Shown piece by piece: positions 27,044 to 35,072 of a DNA stretch of 64,000 nt; the stretch's first letter is position 1; each line of letters begins with the position of its first letter. The position numbers were made by a program, and so were the translations under genes. The notes beneath the pieces are model-generated. The model did no database searches. It had not been told where the DNA came from and worked only from the letters and a program-made list of their open reading frames with translations. This stretch comes from Frigoribacterium sp. VKM Ac-2836 (lineage in GTDB: Bacteria; Actinomycetota; Actinomycetes; Actinomycetales; Microbacteriaceae): positions 992,001-1,056,000 of the forward strand of contig NZ_JABRPK010000001.1 of the NCBI RefSeq assembly GCF_013248995.1, read 5' to 3'.

Positions 27044-27241
27044 TTTCCACGCCTTTCACCGTCGTGATCCGGTGCCAAGAGTCGCACGTCGATCCCCGTT
27101 CTCGCGGGAATACGACGGGCGTGCCGTCAGTTCTTCCGAGGCGGCCGAAAGGCCGTGGGAACGGGTTTGCTATTCGACAACGAGTGATGCAAACTGCACC
27201 CGCCGAATCGGGCACACGAACGACCGAAGAACTGGATGGGC
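27044..27241. promoter_or_regulatory. Divergent intergenic region sepH / DUF4193
   Basis: 198 bases with relatively AT-richer stretches near 27165-27190. Both genes must start here, but I cannot assign -10/-35 elements with confidence. Confidence 0.3.
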
Positions 27242-27535
27242 ATGGCCACCGACTACGACGCACCTCGCAAGAACGACGACGACGGCTCGGAGTCGATCGA
27301 GGGGCTCAAAGAGAGGGTCCCCGACAAGATGACCGGTGTCGTCGACGACGACGCCGACAACCCGGGCTCGTTCGAGCTCGCCGGGCAAGACCTCTCGGAC
27401 CTCGACCTCGACGTCGTCGTCCTCCCCCCGCAGGTCGACGAGTTCACCTGTGTCGAGTGCTTCCTGGTGAAGCACCGCTCGCAGCTCGACCACGAGACCA
27501 AGCTGGGCGCTATCTGCCGGGAGTGCGCCGCCTGA
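27242..27535 (+). CDS. DUF4193 zinc-ribbon protein
   Basis: 97 residues: MATDYDAPRKNDDD at the N-terminus, an acidic centre, then FTCVECFLVKHRSQL and a final ICRECAA, making a CxxC...CxxC zinc ribbon at the C-terminus. It matches the actinobacterial DUF4193 family, for which no function is established. ATG 27242 fits the family N-terminus; ATG 27236, two codons earlier, is also possible. The 3' end overlaps the convergent DUF3093 gene by 26 bases. Confidence 0.85.
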   Translation: MATDYDAPRKNDDDGSESIEGLKERVPDKMTGVVDDDADNPGSFELAGQDLSDLDLDVVVLPPQVDEFTCVECFLVKHRSQLDHETKLGAICRECAA

Positions 27536-27974
27536 GCAAGTCCAACCGCCGGACGACCTCGTCAGGACGACGGGTCGACACCAACCAGTAGGGCGCCGGG
27601 TCGTCGAGGTCCGTCAACGAGATCTTGACCACCGGTCGCACCCACCCCCTGAAGAGGGTCCAGGCTCGCGCGTCGAGTCGGGGCCCTCTTTCTCGTGTCG
27701 CCTCGGCACCGGTGAACCCCTCGGCTTCACCGATCTCGTGAGGGTACAGACGCGCCCGTCCCGCGGTGAACGCCTCGTCGTCGATGGTCAGCACGGGCGA
27801 CGTCAGGACGAGCAGGACGATGGCGGCCGCGTAGAACACGACGGCCATGACCACGCCCACCGTCGAGTTGATCGGCAGGAACACCAGCAGCGTCGCGGGG
27901 ACGAGCAGCGCGCAGGCCACGAAGACGGAGAGCGGCGGGAGCAGGCGCTCACGGTAGGGGTTCATGACGTCCAT
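27510..27974 (-). CDS. DUF3093 family membrane protein
   Basis: 154 residues. Two tightly spaced hydrophobic helices near the N-terminus (PLSVFVACALLVPATLLVFL and VVMAVVFYAAAIVLLV) are followed by a cytoplasmic domain. That domain has DDEAFTAGRARLYPHEIGEAEGF and the conserved WTLFRGWVRPVVKI and YWLVSTRRPDEV strands, all typical of DUF3093. Function unknown; the family is restricted to actinobacteria and usually lies next to dut. The 3' end runs 26 bases into the DUF4193 gene. It diverges from dut, whose start is 31 bases away. ATG 27974 and ATG 27965 are both possible starts. Confidence 0.85.
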   Translation of the reverse strand: MDVMNPYRERLLPPLSVFVACALLVPATLLVFLPINSTVGVVMAVVFYAAAIVLLVLTSPVLTIDDEAFTAGRARLYPHEIGEAEGFTGAEATRERGPRLDARAWTLFRGWVRPVVKISLTDLDDPAPYWLVSTRRPDEVVRRLDLLRRRTPGR

Positions 27975-27992
27975 TCGACCAGACTTCTGCAC

Positions 27993-27998
27993 TACCCT
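27993..27998 (+). promoter_or_regulatory. -10 element of a leaderless dut promoter
   Basis: TACCCT, six bases, then GTG 28005; no ribosome-binding sequence. Confidence 0.45.
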
Positions 27999-28004
27999 CG
28001 ACAC

Positions 28005-28466
28005 GTGACCCAGATCCTCGACGTCCTCATCGCCGCCGAGGCGGCCTCGGTGCCCGTGTACTCCCACCCGGGCGACGCCGGCGCCGACCTGCTCTCGACC
28101 GACGACCTGGTGTTGCGGCCGGGGCACCGGGCCCTCGTGGGCACGGGTGTCTCCATCGCCCTGCCCGACGGTTTCGCCGCCTTCGTCATGCCTCGCAGCG
28201 GCCTGGCCGCGAAACACGGCATCACCGTCGTGAACGCCCCAGGAACCGTCGACGCGGGCTACCGCGGCGAGATCAAGGTCTCGCTGCTGAACACCGACCT
28301 CGAGGCGGACCACCACGTCGCCGTCGGCGACAAGATCGCTCAACTCGTCATCATGCCGGTCGTCCGCGCGACCTTCGTCCCCGTGACGACGCTCCCCGAG
28401 AGCGTCCGGGGCGTCGGCGGACACGGGTCCACCGGATACGCACACAACCCAGGAGGCACTGCGTGA
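28005..28466 (+). CDS. dut: dUTP diphosphatase
   Basis: Trimeric enzyme hydrolysing dUTP to dUMP, which keeps uracil out of DNA. 153 residues with the five dUTPase motifs in order: GDAGADLLS, MPRSGLAAKHGI, NAPGTVDAGYRGEI (catalytic Asp), GDKIAQLVI and the C-terminal GHGSTGY. The open frame continues far upstream, but GTG 28005 follows a TACCCT element by six bases and gives the normal family length. The DUF3710 gene overlaps its stop by four bases, so at least dut and DUF3710 form one transcription unit; DUF3159 follows closely. Confidence 0.95.
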   Translation: MTQILDVLIAAEAASVPVYSHPGDAGADLLSTDDLVLRPGHRALVGTGVSIALPDGFAAFVMPRSGLAAKHGITVVNAPGTVDAGYRGEIKVSLLNTDLEADHHVAVGDKIAQLVIMPVVRATFVPVTTLPESVRGVGGHGSTGYAHNPGGTA

Positions 28467-29182
28467 GGAAGTCCAAACGCCGCGAGCAAGAACTGGCCGA
28501 GGTCGAGATCGACGTCGAATCGGCCGACGTCGCAGACGTCGAGATCGACATCGAGTCCCTCGACGGCGCCGAGGTCGAGGTGTTCGACGACTCGAAGTCG
28601 GCACCCGAGGATCGCGCCGACGCCGGACCCCTGGACGAGACCGAGGCCAATCCCGTCCGTCCCTACGTCGATCTCGGCGGCGTGAAGATCCTGCCGCGTG
28701 AGGGGCTCCACCTCCGCCTCGAGGTCGAAGAGGGAAGCAAGCGGGTCGTCGCCGTCGGTCTCGACTTCGCCAAGTCGACGCTGCAGGTGCAGCCGTTCGC
28801 GGCACCGCGCACGACAGGCCTCTGGAACGAGATCAGAGGCCAGATCAGCGAGCAGATCGAGAAGCAGGGCGGTGTCACGGCCGAGGTCGAGGGGCCGTTC
28901 GGCCCCGAGGTCCGGGCCGAGATCCCGGTCATGGGCGGCGACCCCGGCACCACGAGGCGAGCCCGCTTCATCGGCGTCGACGGTCCTCGTTGGTTCCTCC
29001 GCGGCGTCATCGCGGGCGACGCGGCCCACGAGGGCGAAGCCGCCGAGAAGATCGAGGAGCTGTTCCGCAGCATCGTCGTGGTGCGCGGGACGACTCCCAT
29101 GCCCCCCCGAGAGCTCATCCCTCTCGCCATGCCGAAGACCGGCCCGACCGACGCCCCGGGCACCACGCCCTCGGTCGTCTGA
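28463..29182 (+). CDS. DUF3710 family protein
   Basis: 239 residues. A strongly acidic, Val/Asp/Glu-rich N-terminal 60 residues leads to a soluble domain with PYVDLGGVKILPREGL, LDFAKSTLQVQPFAAPRT, GLWNEIRGQI, DGPRWFLRGVI and TTPMPPRELIPL. This is the actinobacterial DUF3710 family, conserved directly after dut; its function is unknown. The GTG start overlaps the dut stop. The acidic tail may be a protein-interaction segment, but nothing in the sequence proves it. Confidence 0.88.
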   Translation: MRKSKRREQELAEVEIDVESADVADVEIDIESLDGAEVEVFDDSKSAPEDRADAGPLDETEANPVRPYVDLGGVKILPREGLHLRLEVEEGSKRVVAVGLDFAKSTLQVQPFAAPRTTGLWNEIRGQISEQIEKQGGVTAEVEGPFGPEVRAEIPVMGGDPGTTRRARFIGVDGPRWFLRGVIAGDAAHEGEAAEKIEELFRSIVVVRGTTPMPPRELIPLAMPKTGPTDAPGTTPSVV

Positions 29183-29188
29183 TCCGAC

Positions 29189-29947
29189 GTGTCCGCGCCC
29201 GACGAGCGTCCCGATCCGGCTGATCCGTCGCCGCTCGACGACCCCCGGGTGTCGCTCGCGGCTCAGTTGCAGGCCGCCGCCCGGCGGGCCGGCATCGGCC
29301 AGGTCGCACCCGGCGAGGTGCCCACGGCGGCAGCCCTGCTGACGGCGATCGGCGGAGTGCGGGGGCTCGTCGAGTCCATCGTCCCCGGCCTCGGCTTCGT
29401 GGTCGTGTACACGATCACCCGCGACGTCGTCCCGTCGGTCATCATCCCGCTGGTCCTGGCCGTGGCGTTCGTCGTCGCCCGGGCCGTGCAGCGCGGTCCG
29501 GTTGCCCAGGCACTCGCCGGCGTCTTCGGCATCGCCCTGTCCGCAGGGATAGCGCTGCTCTCCGGCCGGGCCGAGAACAACTTCGTCCCCGGCCTGCTGA
29601 TCAACGCCGCCTCGCTCGCCGCCATGCTGGTCAGCATCGCCGTGCGCTGGCCGCTCATCGGCATCGTGGTGGGACTCCTCACGAACGACGGCACGGGCTG
29701 GCGGGCCGATCGGGCGAAGCGTCGCGTCCTCGTCCTCGCGACGTGGTTGTGGGCTGGGCTCTTCGCCGCACGTCTCGCCGTCCAGGTGCCCCTCTGGCTG
29801 GCGGGTGACGTGGCCTTGCTCGGCACGCTCAAACTCGTCATGGGCGTTCCCCTCTACGCGGGGCTGCTCTGGGTGACCTGGCTGCTCGTCCGGACGGTCT
29901 ATCGGGGACGCGAGGCGGCGGACGACGCGCGGGACCCCTCCGCCTGA
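29189..29947 (+). CDS. DUF3159 family membrane protein
   Basis: 252 residues. A hydrophilic N-terminus (about 45 residues, Pro/Asp-rich) is followed by about six helices (ESIVPGLGFVVVYTI, VIIPLVLAVAFVVARAV, ALAGVFGIALSAGIALL, NAASLAAMLVSIAV, VLATWLWAGLFAARL, LVMGVPLYAGLLWVTWLLV), with conserved GTGWR near residue 170. It matches actinobacterial DUF3159 proteins found with dut and DUF3710. Function unknown; a membrane transporter or assembly role is possible. GTG start 7 bases after the DUF3710 stop. Just past the stop begins the aconitase promoter. Confidence 0.85.
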   Translation: MSAPDERPDPADPSPLDDPRVSLAAQLQAAARRAGIGQVAPGEVPTAAALLTAIGGVRGLVESIVPGLGFVVVYTITRDVVPSVIIPLVLAVAFVVARAVQRGPVAQALAGVFGIALSAGIALLSGRAENNFVPGLLINAASLAAMLVSIAVRWPLIGIVVGLLTNDGTGWRADRAKRRVLVLATWLWAGLFAARLAVQVPLWLAGDVALLGTLKLVMGVPLYAGLLWVTWLLVRTVYRGREAADDARDPSA

Positions 29948-29964
29948 CCCGCGCCTCCTGGTGC

Positions 29965-29990
29965 TATGTTTTATCTCGACATCGAGACAA
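29965..29990 (+). promoter_or_regulatory. acnA promoter with palindromic operator
   Basis: An extended -10 (TGC-TATGTT, 29962-29970) is followed at once by the inverted repeat TCTCGA-CA-TCGAGA (29974-29987), which extends to TT/AA at the outer ends (29971-29990). The palindrome covers the predicted transcript start near 29977, the classical position for a repressor. The regulator is unknown; no acnR-like gene is adjacent. Confidence 0.6.
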
Positions 29991-30098
29991 ATCGCTGGGA
30001 TCGGCCCCGGGGAGACCCCACGGACTTAGGCTGACCTCGCTGGTGGGCGTCGCGCGCACCGGCCAAGATGAGGGCGTAGTCAGCAAGGGAGACGGCAC

Positions 30099-32915
30099 GT
30101 GTCTGCAATCAACAGTTTCGGCTCGAAGAACACCCTCACGGTCGGGTCCACCGACTACGAGGTCTACCGCATCGACGCGGTCGAGGGTTCTTCGAAGCTT
30201 CCGTTCAGCCTCAAGGTCCTGCTCGAGAACCTGCTCCGCACCGAGGACGGTGCGAACGTCACGGGCGAGCAGATCCGGGCGCTCGGCTCGTGGCAGCCGA
30301 CCGCCGAGCCCGACACCGAGATCCAGTTCACGCCGGCGCGCGTGGTCATGCAGGACTTCACGGGCGTGCCCTGCATCGTCGACCTGGCGACCATGCGCGA
30401 GGCCGTCGCCGAACTCGGTGGCGACCCCACCAAGATCAACCCGTTGGCGCCCGCCGAGCTCGTCATCGACCACTCGGTCATCGCCGATCTCTTCGGGTCC
30501 GCGAACGCCCTCGAGCGCAACGTCGAGATCGAATACGAGCGCAACGGCGAGCGGTACCAGTTCCTCCGATGGGGCCAGACGGCCTTCGACGATTTCAAGG
30601 TCGTCCCGCCGGGCACCGGAATCGTCCACCAGGTCAACATCGAGTATTTGGCTCGTGTCACCTACAGCCGTGAGGTCGGCGGCGCGCTCCAGGCCTACCC
30701 CGACACCCTTGTCGGCACCGACTCGCACACGACGATGGTCAACGGCCTCGGAGTGCTCGGATGGGGCGTCGGCGGCATCGAGGCCGAAGCCGCCATGCTG
30801 GGTCAGCCCGTGTCGATGCTGATCCCCAAGGTCGTCGGCTTCAAGCTCTCGGGCTCGATCCCTCCGGGGGTGACGGCCACCGACGTGGTCCTCACCATCA
30901 CCCAGCAGCTGCGTCGCCACGGCGTCGTCGGCAAGTTCGTCGAGTTCTACGGGGAGGGCGTGGCGGAGGTGCCGCTGGCCAACCGCGCCACTATCGGCAA
31001 CATGAGCCCCGAGTTCGGTTCGACCGCGGCGATCTTCCCGATCGACGACGTCACTCTCGACTACTTGCGCCTCACCGGCCGATCGGACGAGCAGATCGAC
31101 CTCGTCGAGCAGTACTCCAAGCTGCAAGGGCTCTGGCACGACCCGTCGTCCGAGCCCGTCTTCAGCGAGTACCTCGAACTCGACCTCGCGACGGTCGTCC
31201 CGTCCATCGCGGGTCCGAAGCGTCCGCAGGACCGCATCGAGTTGACCGAGGCCAAATCGCAGTTCGAGGTCGACCTCGAGAACTACGCGACCACGGACCA
31301 CTCGCACGTCGACGCCGCGGTCGAGGGCACGTTCCCCGCGTCCGACCCCATCGGCTTCACGGCCGAAGACGACGACGACGCGCAACCGCATTCCGTGTCG
31401 CACACCTCCCATGCCCCGGCCAAGGTCTCCAAGCCGACCTCGGTCTCGCTCGGAGACGGATCGACTTTCACCCTGGACCACGGCGCCGTCGCCATCGCGG
31501 CCATCACGTCGTGCACGAACACGTCCAATCCGTCGGTCATGCTGGCGGCGGGCCTCTTGGCCCGCAACGCCAGCAAGAAGGGCCTGAAGGCCAAGCCGTG
31601 GGTCAAGACCACCCTGGCGCCCGGCTCCAAGGTCGTGACCGACTACTACGAGAAGGCCGGCCTGACGACCTACCTCGAGGACCTCGGCTTCTACACCGTC
31701 GGCTACGGCTGCACCACGTGCATCGGCAACTCCGGTCCGCTGCTCGACGAGATCTCGACGGCCGTCCAGGACAACGACCTCGCCGTCACGGCGGTCCTGT
31801 CGGGAAACCGCAACTTCGAGGGCCGCATCAACCCCGATGTCAAGATGAACTACCTGGCGAGCCCGCCGCTGGTCATCGCCTACGCCCTGGCCGGATCGAT
31901 GAACTTCGACTTCGAGAACGACGCACTGGGCACGTCCGAGGACGGCACGGACGTCTACCTCCGAGACATCTGGCCCGACGCCGCCGAAGTGCAGCAGACG
32001 ATCGACTCGTCCATCGACACCGGCATGTTCACGCACGAGTACGCGGGTGTCTTCGACGGTGACGAGCGCTGGCGTTCCCTGCCCACGCCGACGGGGGCCA
32101 CCTTCGAATGGGACTCCGAGTCGACGTACGTCCGCAAGCCCCCGTACTTCGAGGGCATGACGATCGAGACGACACCGGTCACCGACATCCGGGGCGCCCG
32201 CGTGTTGGCCAAGCTGGGCGACTCGGTCACGACCGACCACATCAGCCCTGCCGGGTCGATCAAGGTCGACAGCCCGGCCGGTCACTACCTCGACGAGCAC
32301 GGCGTCGACCGCAAGGACTTCAACTCCTACGGGTCGCGTCGTGGCAACCACGAGGTCATGATCCGTGGCACGTTCGCGAACATCCGCCTCAAGAACCAGT
32401 TGCTGGACGGTGTCGAGGGTGGTTACACCCGCGACTTCACGCAGGCCGAGGGTCCTCAGTCGTTCATCTACGACGCCAGCGCTCGGTACCAAGAGCAGGG
32501 AACGCCCCTGGTCATCCTCGGTGGCAAGGAGTACGGCTCCGGTTCGTCCCGGGACTGGGCGGCGAAGGGCACGAGCCTCCTCGGCGTCAAAGCGGTCATC
32601 ACCGAGAGCTTCGAGCGCATCCACCGCTCGAACCTGATCGGGATGGGCGTGGTTCCTCTGCAGTTCCCGGCGGGCGAGAGCTGGGAGTCACTGGGACTCG
32701 ACGGCACCGAGCAGATCGACATCGCCGGCATCGAGCAGCTGAACGAGGGCACGACGCCCAAGACGGTCCACGTGACCGCCCACCCGACCGCACACTCGCC
32801 CGAGGGCAAGCAGCCGGTCGAATTCGATGCCGTCGTGCGCATCGACACTCCCGGTGAGGCGGACTACTACCGTAACGGCGGCATCCTGCAGTACGTCCTG
32901 CGTAGCCTGGTCTGA
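30099..32915 (+). CDS. acnA: Aconitate hydratase
   Basis: TCA-cycle isomerisation of citrate to isocitrate with a [4Fe-4S] cluster. 938 residues. The cluster Cys are in [11 protein letters not shown] and [12 protein letters not shown] (CxxC). Other family motifs are [47 protein letters not shown] and [13 protein letters not shown]. About 40 acidic, His-rich residues (around 400-450, [17 protein letters not shown]) are inserted before the first cluster motif, similar to other actinobacterial aconitases. GTG start with AGGGAGA upstream; the mRNA leader is about 120 bases and carries a palindromic operator. dxs follows after a strong terminator, so it is a separate unit. Confidence 0.96.
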   Translation: MSAINSFGSKNTLTVGSTDYEVYRIDAVEGSSKLPFSLKVLLENLLRTEDGANVTGEQIRALGSWQPTAEPDTEIQFTPARVVMQDFTGVPCIVDLATMREAVAELGGDPTKINPLAPAELVIDHSVIADLFGSANALERNVEIEYERNGERYQFLRWGQTAFDDFKVVPPGTGIVHQVNIEYLARVTYSREVGGALQAYPDTLVGTDSHTTMVNGLGVLGWGVGGIEAEAAMLGQPVSMLIPKVVGFKLSGSIPPGVTATDVVLTITQQLRRHGVVGKFVEFYGEGVAEVPLANRATIGNMSPEFGSTAAIFPIDDVTLDYLRLTGRSDEQIDLVEQYSKLQGLWHDPSSEPVFSEYLELDLATVVPSIAGPKRPQDRIELTEAKSQFEVDLENYATTDHSHVDAAVEGTFPASDPIGFTAEDDDDAQPHSVSHTSHAPAKVSKPTSVSLGDGSTFTLDHGAVAIAAITSCTNTSNPSVMLAAGLLARNASKKGLKAKPWVKTTLAPGSKVVTDYYEKAGLTTYLEDLGFYTVGYGCTTCIGNSGPLLDEISTAVQDNDLAVTAVLSGNRNFEGRINPDVKMNYLASPPLVIAYALAGSMNFDFENDALGTSEDGTDVYLRDIWPDAAEVQQTIDSSIDTGMFTHEYAGVFDGDERWRSLPTPTGATFEWDSESTYVRKPPYFEGMTIETTPVTDIRGARVLAKLGDSVTTDHISPAGSIKVDSPAGHYLDEHGVDRKDFNSYGSRRGNHEVMIRGTFANIRLKNQLLDGVEGGYTRDFTQAEGPQSFIYDASARYQEQGTPLVILGGKEYGSGSSRDWAAKGTSLLGVKAVITESFERIHRSNLIGMGVVPLQFPAGESWESLGLDGTEQIDIAGIEQLNEGTTPKTVHVTAHPTAHSPEGKQPVEFDAVVRIDTPGEADYYRNGGILQYVLRSLV

Positions 32916-32938
32916 TCGACCGACCCCGCACCGACCAG

Positions 32939-32971
32939 ACCCCCGGACGATCACCCGCATCGTCCGGGGGT
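32939..32971 (+). terminator. Terminator after acnA
   Basis: Perfect 13-bp stem (ACCCCCGGACGAT / ATCGTCCGGGGGT) with a 7-base loop, 24 bases after the stop. Confidence 0.85.
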
Positions 32972-32999
32972 CGCACGCCGTTCTCGCCGGGTGCGTGCC

Positions 33000-33005
33000 T
33001 AGACT
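33000..33005 (+). promoter_or_regulatory. -10 element of the dxs promoter
   Basis: TAGACT 37 bases before the dxs ATG gives a predicted leader of about 31 bases carrying the ribosome site AGGGAAGG. Confidence 0.5.
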
Positions 33006-33042
33006 GGCGGGATGCCCGACAGGGCCGAGAGGGAAGGCCAGC

Positions 33043-34989
33043 ATGAGCCTGTTGCAGACGATCACGGGACCTCGTGACCTCGACCGCCTGACGAACGAAC
33101 AGATGGTCGAACTGGCGGCCGACATTCGCCGGTTCCTCGTCACGGAGGTGTCGAAGACGGGAGGCCACCTCGGCCCCAACCTGGGCGTCGTCGAGCTGAC
33201 CCTGGCGATGCACCGGGTCTTCCACTCGCCGCACGACGCCTTCGTCTTCGACACGGGTCACCAGTCGTACGTGCACAAGCTGCTCACGGGCCGTCAGGAC
33301 TTCTCGGGACTCCGCCTCCGGGGAGGTCTCGCCGGGTACCCGCAGCGCTCCGAGTCCGAGCACGACATCGTCGAGAGCTCGCACGCGTCGAGTTCGTTGT
33401 CGTGGGCGGACGGGATCTCGCGAGCGTTCCAGCTGACGGGCCGTGACGATCGCCACGTCGTCGCCGTCGTGGGGGACGGCGCGCTCACGGGGGGCATGAC
33501 GTGGGAGGCCCTGAACAACATCAGCGATGACAACGACCGTCGCCTCACCATCGTCGTCAACGACAACGGTCGGTCGTACGCCCCCACGATCGGAGGAATG
33601 GCCCGATTCCTCAACACGGTCCGCACTCGTCAGGCCTACCGAGAGCTCCACGTGGGCAGCCGAGCCGTCTTCGATCGTCTCGGGCACCCCGGACGCGCCG
33701 TCTACCGTGGCGTCCGCGGAGGGCTGCACGGCTTCTTGAGCCGCTTTACCAACAACGAGGCCCTCTACTCGAACCTCGACATCAAGTACATCGGACCGGT
33801 CGACGGGCACGACCAGGTCGCCATGGAGGAGGCCCTGCTCCAGGCGAAGAACTACGGGGCCCCGGTCATCGTGCACACCATCACCGAGAAGGGCCGGGGG
33901 TTCGATCCGGCTCGCGCCGACGTCGCCGACCAATTCCACGCCGTCGGGCAGATCGATCCCGAGACGGGAGAGCCTCTCGAGACGGCCACGTCACCGTCGT
34001 GGACGTCCGTGTTCGCCGACGAGATCGTCGACATCGCCGAACACGACGAGAAGGTCGTCGGCATCACGGCGGCCATGCTGCGCCCCGTCGGCCTGCACAA
34101 GCTCGCCGAGCGGTTCCCGAAGCGCGTCTTCGACGTCGGCATCGCCGAACAGCACGCCGTGACGAGCGCCGCCGGTCTGGCATTCGGCGGCCTCCACCCC
34201 GTCGTCGCGTTGTACGCGACCTTCGTGAACCGGGCCTTCGACCAGGTGTTGATGGACGTGGCCCTCCACCGCGCGGGCGTCACCTTCGTCCTCGACCGCG
34301 CCGGAGTCACCGGGCCTGACGGTCCCAGCCACCACGGAATGTGGGATCTCGCCTTGTTGCAGATCGTCCCGCACATCCGACTCGCCGCACCGCGCGACGC
34401 GACGCGGCTTCGCGAAGAACTGCGGGAGGCCGTCTCGGTCGACGACGCCCCGACCGTCATCCGTTTCTCGAAGGGCGCCGTCGGCATCGAGCACGAGGCC
34501 GTCGAACGTCTCGAGGACGGCGTCGACGTGCTGACCCGTGCCGAGCGCGACGACGTCCTGATCGTCTGTGTGGGCCCGATGGCCGGGATCGGACTCGAGG
34601 TCGCAGAGCGGCTCGGAGCACAAGGCATCGGCGCGACGGTCGTCGACCCGCGTTGGGTCGTCCCCGTCCCCCGCAGCGTCATCGACTTGGCCGCGGCCCA
34701 TCGCCTCGTCATCACCATCGAGGACGGTGTCCGTGTGGGTGGGATCGGCACCCGAGTCCGGCAGGATCTCCGCGGTGCCGGCGTCGACACGGCCGTGACC
34801 GAGCTCGGACTTCCCGACGAATTCCTCGAACACGGCTCTCGAGCCGAGATCCTGGAAGAGGCCGGTCTCACCCCGCAGCACATCGCCCGCGACGTCGTCG
34901 CACAGGTGCTGGGCAGTCGCATCCCCGTGGCGAGACCCCTCGATGACATGCCTACCACGTCGAGGCACGAGGACGCGCGACGCGACTGA
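33043..34989 (+). CDS. dxs: 1-deoxy-D-xylulose-5-phosphate synthase
   Basis: TPP-dependent first step of the non-mevalonate isoprenoid pathway. 648 residues. GGHLGPNLGVVELT with the active-site His, FDTGHQSYVHK, the GDGALTGGMTWEALNN TPP/Mg motif, KYIGPVDGHD, the pyrimidine-domain VGIAEQHAVTSAAG with its Glu, and RAGVTGPDGPSHHG. ATG 33043 has a good ribosome site (AGGGAAGG) and fits the family N-terminus SLLQTITGPRDL. It converges on the beta-oxidation operon with a shared terminator. Confidence 0.97.
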   Translation: MSLLQTITGPRDLDRLTNEQMVELAADIRRFLVTEVSKTGGHLGPNLGVVELTLAMHRVFHSPHDAFVFDTGHQSYVHKLLTGRQDFSGLRLRGGLAGYPQRSESEHDIVESSHASSSLSWADGISRAFQLTGRDDRHVVAVVGDGALTGGMTWEALNNISDDNDRRLTIVVNDNGRSYAPTIGGMARFLNTVRTRQAYRELHVGSRAVFDRLGHPGRAVYRGVRGGLHGFLSRFTNNEALYSNLDIKYIGPVDGHDQVAMEEALLQAKNYGAPVIVHTITEKGRGFDPARADVADQFHAVGQIDPETGEPLETATSPSWTSVFADEIVDIAEHDEKVVGITAAMLRPVGLHKLAERFPKRVFDVGIAEQHAVTSAAGLAFGGLHPVVALYATFVNRAFDQVLMDVALHRAGVTFVLDRAGVTGPDGPSHHGMWDLALLQIVPHIRLAAPRDATRLREELREAVSVDDAPTVIRFSKGAVGIEHEAVERLEDGVDVLTRAERDDVLIVCVGPMAGIGLEVAERLGAQGIGATVVDPRWVVPVPRSVIDLAAAHRLVITIEDGVRVGGIGTRVRQDLRGAGVDTAVTELGLPDEFLEHGSRAEILEEAGLTPQHIARDVVAQVLGSRIPVARPLDDMPTTSRHEDARRD

Positions 34990-35025
34990 CCACGACGCCG
35001 GAGGCGCACCGTCCCGGGCACATGT

Positions 35026-35060
35026 CGAAGGCCCCGTCTCGTCCAGAGTCGGGGCCTTCG
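35026..35060. terminator. Convergent terminator dxs / beta-oxidation operon
   Basis: CGAAGGCCCC ... GGGGCCTTCG, a perfect 10-bp stem extended inwards by G-C and, after a mismatch, CTC/GAG. It lies 36 bases after the dxs stop and 12 bases before the opposing stop. Confidence 0.8.
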
Positions 35061-35072
35061 AGGTGACGTGAA

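Noticed and set aside
29964-32624. 886-codon minus-strand open frame
   Set aside because: Antisense to acnA; no motif, Arg/Asp/Val-rich shadow.
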